A stretch of DNA of 64,000 nt, from the NCBI RefSeq assembly GCF_030649675.1, contig NZ_JAUTDR010000016.1, positions 44,715-108,714 of the forward strand, read 5' to 3'. A model generated the notes under the pieces. The model searched no databases, was not told the origin of the DNA, and worked only from the letters and a program-made list of their open reading frames with translations. Below are positions 9,379-17,966 of the stretch, one piece after another. The DNA is from Haliea sp. E1-2-M8. GTDB taxonomy: Bacteria; Pseudomonadota; Gammaproteobacteria; Pseudomonadales; Halieaceae. Numbering within the stretch: the stretch's first letter is position 1; the number at the start of each line of letters is the position of its first letter. Both the position numbers and the translations under genes were made by a program.

Positions 9379-11994
9379 TCAGGAGCGACGGGTTTCGGTT
9401 TCCCGGCGCACTTTGGCCTGGGCCGCGGCGATACGCGCCACCGGCACCCGGAACGGGCTGCAGGACACATAGTCCAGGCCCAGGTCGTGGAAGAACTGGA
9501 TCGAACGGGGATCGCCGCCGTGTTCACCGCAAATGCCGTACTTGATGCCGGGTTTGCGCGCCCGGCTCTCGGTCACCGCGATCTCCAGCAGGCGGCCGAC
9601 GGCGCGCTGGTCCAGGGTGACGAAGGGGTCGCTCTCGACCAGTTTTTTCTCCAGGTACATGGGCAGGAACTTGCCGACGTCGTCGCGGGAAAAGCCGTAG
9701 GTCATCTGGGTCAGGTCGTTGGTGCCAAAGCTCATGAATTCCACTTCCGCCGCCAGCCGGTCTGCGCCGAGGGTGGCGCGCGGGGTTTCCATCATGGTGC
9801 CGATCTTGTAGGGCACGGAAACCTGCTTCTCCTTCAATACCGCCTGGATGCCGCGGTCGATGATCTCGCTGATCAGGCGGATCTCGCGCACGTTGACCAC
9901 CAGCGGAATCATGATTTCCGGCAACGGCTTCAATCCCTCTTCAGTCGCCCGCACCGCGGCGCTGATTATGGCCTTCACCTGCATCTCGGTGACCTCCGGA
10001 TGCACGATGGACAGGCGGCAGCCGCGGAAACCCAGCATCGGGTTTACTTCCTTCAGGCTATCGCTCATCGCCCGGATCTTCTCCAGCGGCTTGTCGATGC
10101 GGTGGGAGAGGGCGATCATGTCCTCTTCCGTGTGGGGCAGGAATTCGTGCAGCGGCGGGTCCAGCAGGCGCACCGTCACCGGCAGCCCGTCCATCACCCG
10201 GAACAGGGCCAGCATGTCCTCTTCCTGGAACTGCAGCAGCTTGTCCAGATAGCCCTGGCGCTCTTCGCGACTCTCCGAGAGGATCATGCCGCGCATCTGG
10301 TCAATGCGTTCGGCATCGAAGAACATGTGCTCGGTGCGACACAGACCGATGCCCTCGGCGCCGAGTTCGCGGGCCTTGGCGGCATCTTCCGGGGTTTCCG
10401 CATTGGCCCGCACCTTCAGCCGCCGATGCTCATCGGCCCAGGACAGCAGGATCTGGAAATCCTCGCTGCTGCTGGCTTCGGTCTTGGGCACATCACCGAG
10501 CATCACCTCGCCGGCGGTGCCGTCCAGGGTGATGACATCGCCGCGGCGGATGACCACGCCGCTGGCGGTGGTCGCGGTACCCGCGGCGTAGTTGATACTC
10601 AGGCCAGTGCAGGCCGTGATGGCGCAGACCCCCATGCCGCGCGCAACCACTGCCGCGTGCGAGGTCATGCCGCCCAGTTCCGTGAGAATCCCGGCGGCAA
10701 CCTTCATGCCGTGGATATCTTCCGGCGTGGTCTCCCGGCGCACGAGCACGACGCTGTCACCGGTGGCCGCAACTTCCACTGCTTCCTCCGCCGAGAACAC
10801 CACCCGGCCGGTGGCGCCGCCGGGGCTGGCGGGCAGGCCGGTGGCGACAATCTGGGTTTTCTGCTCCGGGTCCACCATCGGGTGCAGAAAGGATTCCACG
10901 TGCTCCGGTGACACCCGCATCAGGGCTTCGCTCTCGGTAATGAGGCCCTCGCGCACCATGTCCACGGCGATCTTCACCGAAGCCCGGCCAGTGCGCTTGC
11001 CGCTGCGGGTCTGCAGCATGTACAGCTTGCCTTCCTGCACCGTGAATTCCAGGTCCTGCATGTCGCGGTAGTGCTTTTCCAGCTGCGCCTGGGTGCGAAA
11101 CAGCTCGGCGTACACTTCCGGCAAGCGCTCATCCAGGGCGGACACCGGCAGCGGTGTGCGGGTGCCGGCCACCACGTCTTCACCGGCGGCATTGAACAGG
11201 AACTCGCCGAAAAAGCTGTGCTCGCCGTTGGAGGGGTTGCGGGTAAAAGCGACGCCGGAGCCCGAGGTGTCGCCGAAATTGCCAAACACCATCGCCTGCA
11301 CATTCACCGCCGTACCCAGCGTCTCCGGGATGTTGTTCATCTCCCGGTAGACATAGGCCCGCGGCGTATGCCAGGACAGGAACACCGCCTCCACCGCCAG
11401 CTTGAGCTGGACAAAGGGGTCCTCCGGGAAGTCCACCAGGGTCTTGTAGATGCGGATGATTTCCAGCCAGTCCCCGGCGTTCATTTCCACATCAGTGCGC
11501 TTGCCGTGGGCGGCCTTGTACTTTTCGATCTCGTGCTCGAACTGCTCGCCATCGGCACCCAGCACCACGTTCGCGAACATCTGGATAAAACGCCGATAAC
11601 AGTCGTAGGCGAAACGCGGATTGTCGGTCCTGCGCGCCAGGCCCGCGGCAATTTCATCGTTCAGGCCCAGGTTGAGGATGGTGTTCATCATGCCCGGCAT
11701 CGACACCGCCGCCCCCGAGCGCACCGAGAACAGCAGCGGATTCTCCGGGTCACCAAAGCGCGCGCCCATCTTCTTTTCCACCAGGTCCAGCGCCACCCGA
11801 TACTCCTGCTCCAGCAGTGGCGGCAGCTTGTTGCCGAACTCGAAGAACTCGCGGCAGGTAGGGGTAGTGATGATGAAACCGAAGGGCACCGGCAGGCCCA
11901 GCGCGGTCATTTCACAGAGATTGGCGCCCTTGCCGCCGAGCAGGTCGCGGTCGTCCTTGCTGCCCTCGTTGAACAGATATACGCGCTTGGCCAT
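9379..11994 (-). CDS. ppdK: Pyruvate, phosphate dikinase
   Basis: 871 aa, the usual bacterial PPDK length. The N-terminal nucleotide-binding domain starts MAKRVYLFNEG and includes LLGGKGANL. The phosphocarrier histidine is H446 in GGMTSHAAVVARGMG. The C-terminal PEP/pyruvate TIM barrel has the catalytic Cys at 822 (YGICGEHGGDP). It interconverts pyruvate, ATP and phosphate with PEP, AMP and pyrophosphate. PEP synthase is excluded by the length and by the N-terminal and swivel-domain sequences. It is the first gene of a likely two-gene operon with the class V aminotransferase. Direction of flux in the cell (gluconeogenic or pyrophosphate-linked glycolysis) is not visible. Confidence 0.95.
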   Translation of the reverse strand: MAKRVYLFNEGSKDDRDLLGGKGANLCEMTALGLPVPFGFIITTPTCREFFEFGNKLPPLLEQEYRVALDLVEKKMGARFGDPENPLLFSVRSGAAVSMPGMMNTILNLGLNDEIAAGLARRTDNPRFAYDCYRRFIQMFANVVLGADGEQFEHEIEKYKAAHGKRTDVEMNAGDWLEIIRIYKTLVDFPEDPFVQLKLAVEAVFLSWHTPRAYVYREMNNIPETLGTAVNVQAMVFGNFGDTSGSGVAFTRNPSNGEHSFFGEFLFNAAGEDVVAGTRTPLPVSALDERLPEVYAELFRTQAQLEKHYRDMQDLEFTVQEGKLYMLQTRSGKRTGRASVKIAVDMVREGLITESEALMRVSPEHVESFLHPMVDPEQKTQIVATGLPASPGGATGRVVFSAEEAVEVAATGDSVVLVRRETTPEDIHGMKVAAGILTELGGMTSHAAVVARGMGVCAITACTGLSINYAAGTATTASGVVIRRGDVITLDGTAGEVMLGDVPKTEASSSEDFQILLSWADEHRRLKVRANAETPEDAAKARELGAEGIGLCRTEHMFFDAERIDQMRGMILSESREERQGYLDKLLQFQEEDMLALFRVMDGLPVTVRLLDPPLHEFLPHTEEDMIALSHRIDKPLEKIRAMSDSLKEVNPMLGFRGCRLSIVHPEVTEMQVKAIISAAVRATEEGLKPLPEIMIPLVVNVREIRLISEIIDRGIQAVLKEKQVSVPYKIGTMMETPRATLGADRLAAEVEFMSFGTNDLTQMTYGFSRDDVGKFLPMYLEKKLVESDPFVTLDQRAVGRLLEIAVTESRARKPGIKYGICGEHGGDPRSIQFFHDLGLDYVSCSPFRVPVARIAAAQAKVRRETETRRS

Positions 11995-12100
11995 GGGCCC
12001 CCCGGGTCAGGTTGTGGTTGCTGGTTTTAGCAGCGCGCGAGTATAGCGGAAAAGGGGGCGGGTCGGGAGCACTGCCCACCGTGCCGGGTTCACTCCGGGT

Positions 12101-12142
12101 CGCTTCGTTCCACTGGCGGCCTCCGGCCGCGGCGTCGCTCCG
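12101..12142 (+). repeat. REP-like palindromic repeat, left copy
   Basis: 42 nt starting CGCTTCGTTC and ending GCGTCGCTCCG. The centre forms a hairpin, GCGGCC-TCC-GGCCGC. About 38 of 43 aligned positions match the reverse complement of 12558-12600. Confidence 0.6.
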
Positions 12143-12557
12143 CCACGGGTATGCTCCTTTCGCTTCATTCCGGGCGCATGCGGCGCGTTTGCCGTTGGTA
12201 TTCTTGCGCTGCCGTCTGGCCGCGCACATTGTGAGCAGGGATGGCACCTGGCATGGCGGGGGCAGATTTGAAGCTGGTCTGTTCCCACTTACAGGGCTGG
12301 GGGTTGGCAGCCACTAAGTGGAAGACGGTGGGCGCACCGACGCCCTCCAAGTCCGCGAAACGACATCCCCGCACCGGATCAACGCGGGTGGGGAAACTGA
12401 GGTCAAGGTACGTTGTTATCGGAGAGTCACCCGCTCAGCGGTTGGCAGGGGGAACCGAGCGAAACGGTGTTCGATGGCAATGGTCACTGCGACCTGGTTA
12501 ACGAAGTCCTGAGCGATCATCTCGACCACCCCGCGTTGATTCGGAGCCCCCGGTTCC

Positions 12558-12600
12558 CGGAGCGACGCAGCGGCCGCGAGGCCGCCTCTCGAACGAAGCG
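12558..12600 (-). repeat. REP-like palindromic repeat, right copy (inverted)
   Basis: 43 nt. Its reverse complement starts CGCTTCGTTC and ends GCGTCGCTCCG. The centre is a perfect hairpin (GCGGCC with a GCGA loop). It is inverted relative to 12101-12142. Confidence 0.6.
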
Positions 12601-12666
12601 AGCTTTTAAAACGACTCAGGCCTTCAAGCTGGCAGTTGAACGACGTAATAACCAACCGCTGAGAAC

Positions 12667-13557
12667 TCAGCCGCCACGCCTCAGCAGCAGGTCCCCCAGC
12701 CGGTCCACCTCGGCGATATCCGCCGTCGCCGGCACCAGGAAAACCTCCTCGCAACCCGCCGCCTCGGCATTGTCCAGGGCCTCGAGGATGGTGTCCTCGG
12801 AGCTGCGGTGCACCGACTCGGCCATCATCCTGGCGATTTCCGGCCCGGCGATGGCGAGGTAGTCGTAGACGTAATCGTACAGCCGCTGGGGGCCGTCGTC
12901 GGCGAGGGTGCACCAGAAACCGCCGAGGCGGTAGGGCTTCTGCTCGCGGCCGGCTGCGTCCCAGGCTTCGTCGGCGAGGCGGAAGGCGTTGGCCAGTTCG
13001 GCCTGTTCGCCGTTGCCGGACCAGCCGTAGAGGCCGTCGGCCCACTGGGCGCAGCGGGCGATACTCTTGGGGCCGAGCACGCCGGCCAGCAGTTTGGGGC
13101 CGCCGTCGCGGGTGGGGAGGGGGCCGATGGCGCCGGCGCCGGGGATGACTTCCTGCTGGTTCCACACCTGGCGCAGGGTGGCGACCTGCTGGTCCATGCG
13201 GCCGTACCGGCCCTTGAAGGGTGCCTCGACCGCGGCGTAGTCGGCTTCCCTGCCGCCGTAGCCGACGCAGACCTGCTGCACGCGGCCGCCGGAGAGGATG
13301 TCCAGGCTGGCAACTTCCTTGGCGACCTGCACCGCGCTGTGCATGGGCAGCACGTACAGGGTCGGGGTGATCTGCACCCGGCTGGTACAGGCAGCGGCAG
13401 CCGCCAGCAGGATGCGCATGTCGAAGGTGGGGCCGTGCACGCGTTCGCCGCAGGAGACGCTGTGGAAGGGCCCGGCATCGACCCGCTGGAACCACTGCAG
13501 GTAGTCGTCGCGGGTCAGTCCGGCTTTCATGTAGGGCAGGCAGATTCCGGTTTTCAT
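12667..13557 (-). CDS. LLM-class (luciferase-like) flavin-dependent oxidoreductase
   Basis: 296 aa, TIM-barrel luciferase-like monooxygenase family. Family features include MKTGICLPYMKAGLT at the N-terminus, the VQITPTLYVLPMHSAVQVAKE strand-helix (written here only as a landmark around residues 60-80), LDILSGGRVQQVCVGYG (near 85-100) and PKLLAGVLGPKSIARCAQWADG (near 150-172). Proteins of this kind use F420 or FMN; the sequence does not settle which. The ATG at 13557 has a strong AAGGAGGA ribosome site. It diverges from a second LLM protein at 13774 and neighbours two acyl-CoA dehydrogenases, which suggests a role in degrading a lipid or alkyl compound. Substrate unknown. Confidence 0.82.
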   Translation of the reverse strand: MKTGICLPYMKAGLTRDDYLQWFQRVDAGPFHSVSCGERVHGPTFDMRILLAAAAACTSRVQITPTLYVLPMHSAVQVAKEVASLDILSGGRVQQVCVGYGGREADYAAVEAPFKGRYGRMDQQVATLRQVWNQQEVIPGAGAIGPLPTRDGGPKLLAGVLGPKSIARCAQWADGLYGWSGNGEQAELANAFRLADEAWDAAGREQKPYRLGGFWCTLADDGPQRLYDYVYDYLAIAGPEIARMMAESVHRSSEDTILEALDNAEAAGCEEVFLVPATADIAEVDRLGDLLLRRGG

Positions 13558-13773
13558 TGTCGTGGGTCCTCCTTCTGGGACAGCGATTATGGCGCAGACG
13601 GCGAATGCCGGCGCGCCCCGGCGTACACCTATCTGTACCAGGGGCGGGCCTGTCGCGAGACGACGGCGCAGAACCTGTGTCGTGACGACATTGTCGTGGC
13701 AACGCCGCGATGCACTGCGCTATAACCCCGTTTGCCAACAGTAATCGCCACCCCGGAATTGGAGAGAAGAGCA

Positions 13774-14802
13774 GTGACCATAAAAATCGACGGACCGTTC
13801 TATGCCCAGTTGGGGGGCGCGGCCGCGGAAGCCCGGCGGCTGGCAGATATCGGCTATGACGGGGTGTATACGCTGGAGGGTAGCTGGGACCCGTTTCTGC
13901 CGCTGGTGCTGGCGGCGGAACACGCGCCGGGCCTGGATATCGCCACCGGCATCGCGGTCGCGTTCCCGCGCAATCCGCTGCACCTTGCCTACCAGGCCTG
14001 GGATCTGCAGCGCTACAGCGAGGGCCGCTTTCTGCTCGGCATAGGCTCCCAGATCAAGGCCCATATCGAGAAGCGTTTCGGCATCGACTTTGATCCGCCG
14101 GCGACCCGCATGCGCGACTATATCCTCGCCCTGAAGGCCATTTTCGCCTGTTGGCAGGACGGCACACGCCTTTCCTATGAGGGCAAATTCTATCGCCATA
14201 CCCTGATGACCCCGATGTTCAATCCCGGTCCCAATCCCTTTGGGGTGCCGCCCATCATGCTCGGCGCCCTCGGCCCGCGGATGACGGAAATCGCCGGCGA
14301 AGTAGCGGACGGCCTTATCGTGCACCCGTTCAACAACGAGCGTTTCCTGCGCGAGCAGGCGCTGCCGGCGGTAGCCCGGGGCCTGGCGCAGGGGGGGCGG
14401 TCGCGTGCGGATTTCACCCTGCAGGTCAACGCGATTGTCATTACCGGGGAGGACGCGGCGGGGCGCGAGGCCGCCGCTACCGCGGTGCGCGGCCTGCTCG
14501 GCTTCTATGCCTCGACGCCAGCCTACCTGCCACCCATGGCGGCGATCGGCTACGCCGACCTGCAGCCGGAGTTGAACAAGCTGTCCAAGCAGGGCCAGTG
14601 GGATGCGCTCGGCACCCACATTGACGATGAGTTTGTCGCCGCCTTCGCGGTCAGCGGCCATCCAGGGGATATCGCCGCAGCGCTGCTGGCGCGCTACGGT
14701 GACTGCGCGGATCGGCTGGCGATCTACGCACCCTATGCCGCGCCCGATCCCATGTGGCGGGAAATCCTGCAGGATCTGCGGCGGCTGCAGGCGGCGGCCT
14801 GA
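13774..14802 (+). CDS. LLM-class oxidoreductase, TIGR03617-like (F420-type subfamily)
   Basis: 342 aa from a GTG at 13774 with a GGAGAG site 8 nt upstream. The in-frame ATG at 13732 lacks one and would add 14 residues unlike the family. The protein starts VTIKIDGPFYAQLGGA. It carries GVYTLEGSWDPFLPL, SEGRFLLGIGSQIK and PPIMLGALGPRMTEIAGEVA, which are characteristic of the MSMEG_2256/TIGR03617 group of predicted F420-dependent oxidoreductases. Cofactor use in this organism is unproven. Two acyl-CoA dehydrogenase genes follow in the same direction, so the three may form one catabolic unit. Confidence 0.82.
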   Translation: MTIKIDGPFYAQLGGAAAEARRLADIGYDGVYTLEGSWDPFLPLVLAAEHAPGLDIATGIAVAFPRNPLHLAYQAWDLQRYSEGRFLLGIGSQIKAHIEKRFGIDFDPPATRMRDYILALKAIFACWQDGTRLSYEGKFYRHTLMTPMFNPGPNPFGVPPIMLGALGPRMTEIAGEVADGLIVHPFNNERFLREQALPAVARGLAQGGRSRADFTLQVNAIVITGEDAAGREAAATAVRGLLGFYASTPAYLPPMAAIGYADLQPELNKLSKQGQWDALGTHIDDEFVAAFAVSGHPGDIAAALLARYGDCADRLAIYAPYAAPDPMWREILQDLRRLQAAA

Positions 14803-14892
14803 GCACTTTCGCCACTAAGTTTGGCCGCAACCCCGCCTGCGGCAGTGCGCCGCGGCGGTTATTATCTGTCCCACAATCGCCGGGAGCCTGAG

Positions 14893-16080
14893 ATGAAAAT
14901 ACAGTTTACCCCCGCGCAGCTGGAACTGCGCGACGAGCTGCGGGCTTATTTCCGCGAGCTGATGACCCCGGAGCTGCGCGCCGAGTGCGAGCGCGACATG
15001 GGCGAGGGCGGTGGTCCCCTGTGGCGTGCGGCGCTGGCGCAGATGGGGCGCGACGGCTGGATCGGCCTGGGCTGGCCCAAAGAGTACGGTGGTCGCGGTC
15101 TGTCGCCGCTGGAGCAGTTCGTGTTCGTCGAGGAGGTGATGCGCGCGGGCTACCCGTTCCCGTTCCTGACCACGGAATCCGTGGGCCCGACCCTGGCGGA
15201 GCACGGCAATGCCTGGATCCGCGAGGAAATCGTGCCGCAGATCCTGCGCGGCGAGCTGCTGATTTCCATTGGTTATTCCGAACCCGGTGCCGGCACCGAC
15301 CTGGCCTCCCTGCGCACCAGCGCCGTTCGCGACGGTGACGACTGGGTGATCAACGGCCAGAAAATGTGGACCTCCCTGGCGCACTTCTGCGACTACACCT
15401 GGCTGGCGGTGCGCACCGACCCGGACGCGCCAAAGAAGCACAAGGGCATCTCCATGTTTCTGGTGCCCAACAGTGATCCGGGCTGGAGCTGCACCCCGGT
15501 GCACACCCTGGGCGGGGTGCGCACCAACGCGACCTTCTATGACAATATCCGGGTCAGTGACGACCACCGCGTCGGGGAATTGAACGGCGGCTGGAAACTG
15601 ATTACCAGCCAGCTCAACCGGGAGCGGCTGAGCCTGATCAATTTCGGCCCCGTCTCCGAGCTGTTCAACCAGGTGGTGCACTGGGCGCGGGCCGCGATCG
15701 GGGATGACGGCCAGCCGGTGGCGGCCCAGTCCTGGGTGCAGGCCAACCTGGCCCGCAGCCGGGCCCTGATCGAGTGCATGAAGCTCATCGTCTACAAACA
15801 GTCCTGGGCGATGACCGCGGGCACCCTGGGCATGGCGGATGCCTCCGCCGCCAAGGTGTTTGGCTCCGAGGGTTTCATCGAGGTCTATCGCCTGCTCGGG
15901 GAGATCGTCGCCGAGGCCGGCCTGCTGCGCTCGCATTCGCCCGGCGCCCAGGAACAGGCCGGCCGCATCGAGCGCCTGTATCGTACGGCCTCGATCATCA
16001 CTTTTGGTGGCGGCGCCAACGAGATCCAGCGCGACATCATTTCCGCCGCGGGGCTGTGGATGCCCCGCGCCAGCCGCTGA
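14893..16080 (+). CDS. Acyl-CoA dehydrogenase
   Basis: 395 aa. The ACAD fold is clear: N-terminal helical domain (MKIQFTPAQLELRDELRAYF), flavin/substrate strand GYSEPGAGTDLASLRT from residue 127, and the C-terminal helical domain ending with GGGANEIQRDIISAAG near 372-387. The start is the ATG at 14893 behind GGGAGCCTGAG. A longer frame upstream lacks a ribosome site. It oxidises an acyl-CoA at the alpha-beta carbons with FAD. The next gene encodes a second ACAD beginning 11 nt downstream. Paired ACADs of this kind often form heteromeric enzymes for sterol-type or branched substrates. That pairing is inference. Confidence 0.9.
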   Translation: MKIQFTPAQLELRDELRAYFRELMTPELRAECERDMGEGGGPLWRAALAQMGRDGWIGLGWPKEYGGRGLSPLEQFVFVEEVMRAGYPFPFLTTESVGPTLAEHGNAWIREEIVPQILRGELLISIGYSEPGAGTDLASLRTSAVRDGDDWVINGQKMWTSLAHFCDYTWLAVRTDPDAPKKHKGISMFLVPNSDPGWSCTPVHTLGGVRTNATFYDNIRVSDDHRVGELNGGWKLITSQLNRERLSLINFGPVSELFNQVVHWARAAIGDDGQPVAAQSWVQANLARSRALIECMKLIVYKQSWAMTAGTLGMADASAAKVFGSEGFIEVYRLLGEIVAEAGLLRSHSPGAQEQAGRIERLYRTASIITFGGGANEIQRDIISAAGLWMPRASR

Positions 16081-16091
16081 GGGAAGCGCAC

Positions 16092-17219
16092 ATGGACTTT
16101 GGATTATCCGAAATTCAGGAACAGCTGCGCGGGCTTGCCCGCAAGATCCTCGACGACAAGGTGAGCCCCGCCAGTCTGGCGGCCTACGATGAATACCGGG
16201 CTCCGCGTTTCGACCGGGAACTCTGGCAAACGCTGCTCGAGGCGGGCCTGCCAGCTGCCGCGGTGGCGGAGGAATACGGCGGCATGGGCCTGGGCTTCAT
16301 GGAGCTGGGCCTGTTCATCGAGGAACTGGGCCGCAGTGTGGCACCGGTGCCGGTGCTGGCCCACTGTGTGTCGGCGATGCTGCCACTGCAGCAATTCGCT
16401 CCTGCCGGCTTGCGCGAACGGATCCTGCCCGCGGCCGCCCGCGGCGAGCTGCTGCTGAGCGGCGACTTCTGGACCGGCTTGAGCAGCGCCGATCCGACCC
16501 GGTTGCAGGCCCGGGACCAGGAGGGCGCGCTGATACTGGACGGCGAATGTGCTGCAGTGCCCTTTGCCCGGGAGGCGGACTGGCTGCTGTTGCCGGTGCG
16601 CCGGGGCGGGGCGACCGCGGTGGTTCTGGTGGATACCCGGGATCCAGGGGTTACCCTGACCGACCTGCAGATGACCCATTTCGAGCCCCACTGCCGGGTG
16701 ACCCTGGCTGCTGTCAGCGTACCGGCGGCGGATGTCGTCGTGGCCAGCTGCGGGGAGGAGCTGCTGGCCTGGACCCGTGAGCGTTGCGCGGCGGCGCTCT
16801 GCGCCCAGCAGCTGGGTGCCGCCGATCACGCCCTGCGCATGGCGGCCAGCTACACCAGTGAGCGGCAGCAGTTCGGGGTGCCCATCGCCACCTTCCAGGC
16901 GGTGGGGCACCGCATGGCGGACTGCTATATCGATGTCGAGTGCCTGCGCCTGTGTGCCTGGCAGGCCCTGTCCCTGCTCAGCGACCAGCAGCCTGCGACC
17001 ACCGAAGTGCAGATTGCCAAGATCTGGGCGGGTGATGTCGGCCACCGGGTCAGCTACGCCTGCCAGCATGTGCACGGCGGCACCGGTATCGACCGCGACT
17101 ATCCCCTCTGGCGCTACTGCCTGTGGCTGCGCTACAACGAGATGGCGCTGGGTTCCAGCGGCGCCCAGGTTGCCGCCCTCGGCCAGCGCCTGGCCGCGGG
17201 GGAGGGCCTGTTCAGCTGA
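16092..17219 (+). CDS. Acyl-CoA dehydrogenase, second subunit type
   Basis: 375 aa starting MDFGLSEIQEQLRGLARKIL at an ATG 11 nt after the previous ACAD stop, behind GGGAAG. The middle beta domain is poorly conserved (the GDFWTGLSSADPTRLQ segment replaces the usual EP-GAGSD flavin loop). The C-terminal domain has HVHGGTGIDRDYPLWRY near 326-342, typical of ACADs that partner another ACAD. The missing flavin-loop motif suggests that this chain may be the less catalytic partner in a heteromer with the upstream gene. Substrate unknown. Confidence 0.88.
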   Translation: MDFGLSEIQEQLRGLARKILDDKVSPASLAAYDEYRAPRFDRELWQTLLEAGLPAAAVAEEYGGMGLGFMELGLFIEELGRSVAPVPVLAHCVSAMLPLQQFAPAGLRERILPAAARGELLLSGDFWTGLSSADPTRLQARDQEGALILDGECAAVPFAREADWLLLPVRRGGATAVVLVDTRDPGVTLTDLQMTHFEPHCRVTLAAVSVPAADVVVASCGEELLAWTRERCAAALCAQQLGAADHALRMAASYTSERQQFGVPIATFQAVGHRMADCYIDVECLRLCAWQALSLLSDQQPATTEVQIAKIWAGDVGHRVSYACQHVHGGTGIDRDYPLWRYCLWLRYNEMALGSSGAQVAALGQRLAAGEGLFS

Positions 17220-17267
17220 GCGCAAACCTCTGCTGTAAACCCGGCGCCTGGGTTACACTGGCCGCCG

Positions 17268-17966
17268 ATGAAACCTTCCGCCAAAGCCTTGCCCGCCCTC
17301 CTGATCCTGGTGCTCGCCGCGTGCGGCAGCCAGGAGCAGCGCCTGCCTGTCGCCTCCCGCACCGGGGTGGACTTCAGCGGCAGCTGGGCCCTGGACTACG
17401 GCCAGAGCGACAACATCCAGGTACGCCTGAACGGTCTGGTGCGGGAACTGCAGCGTGAGGCCGAGCGCCGCGCCCAGGCCGCCGGCGGTGAGCTGCGCGG
17501 TCCCGGTGCCGCGCTGATGCTGGGCGGCCCGGGTACCGACAGCGGGGCCTCCGTCATCGGTTTGGCGCAGATGGCGGATCTGGTGACCAAGTCGCAACTG
17601 CTGGATATCGAACAGGACACGAACCAGATCCGGGTGCGCAGGGAGGGGGATTTCGCCCTCGACTGCGACTTCCACGACGGCCGCCCCACGGTAGTCGAAA
17701 CCCCGCTGGGGAGTGAATTCTGCGGCTGGGACGGGCACCAGCTCATGTTTGTGCTGGCCCTGCCGGAAGGTCTCTCCATCCGCCACCGCCTGACCCTGGG
17801 ACCCGACGGCGAAATGCTCAATATCGCCACCACGGTCAGCTCCGACCGGGTCTCCTACCCGTTTACCCTGAACCGGGTCTACCGCCGGATGGACCCCGAG
17901 GCCCACGGCTTCTCCTGCGAGCAGACCCTGACCCGAGGCAAAGTGTGTACCACCGAAACGCCCTGA
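17268..17966 (+). CDS. Predicted lipoprotein of unknown function
   Basis: 232 aa. A signal peptide ends at the lipobox LAAC (Cys near residue 19; VLAACGSQ), so the protein is probably membrane-anchored. The mature part starts with a polar stretch and FSGSWALDYGQSDNIQVRLNG. It carries later Cys residues (FALDCDFHD, GSEFCGWDG) that might pair. The FSGSW opening recalls small beta-barrel lipocalin-like lipoproteins, but I do not recognise the family. Its last 22 nt overlap the next lipoprotein gene, so the two are likely co-expressed. Confidence 0.7.
   Translation: MKPSAKALPALLILVLAACGSQEQRLPVASRTGVDFSGSWALDYGQSDNIQVRLNGLVRELQREAERRAQAAGGELRGPGAALMLGGPGTDSGASVIGLAQMADLVTKSQLLDIEQDTNQIRVRREGDFALDCDFHDGRPTVVETPLGSEFCGWDGHQLMFVLALPEGLSIRHRLTLGPDGEMLNIATTVSSDRVSYPFTLNRVYRRMDPEAHGFSCEQTLTRGKVCTTETP

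Larger units (their letters stand above)
12000..12666. other. Gene-free stretch between ppdK and an LLM oxidoreductase
   Basis: About 670 nt without a convincing gene. Short frames exist on both strands, but none has a ribosome site, a recognisable motif or protein-like composition. The stretch contains two inverted copies of a 43-bp palindromic repeat (12101-12142 and 12558-12600) that bound 415 nt of unassigned sequence. A weaker CGCTTCATTC match lies at 12161. The segment may be a relic of a small mobile unit. Confidence 0.5.

Noticed and set aside
8818..10911. Long open frame on the forward strand
   Set aside because: Antisense to ppdK and the aminotransferase; no ribosome site or domain.
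12413..12666. Small protein frames within the orphan segment
   Set aside because: Frames on both strands look equally open, none has a ribosome site, and the sequence includes a palindromic repeat.
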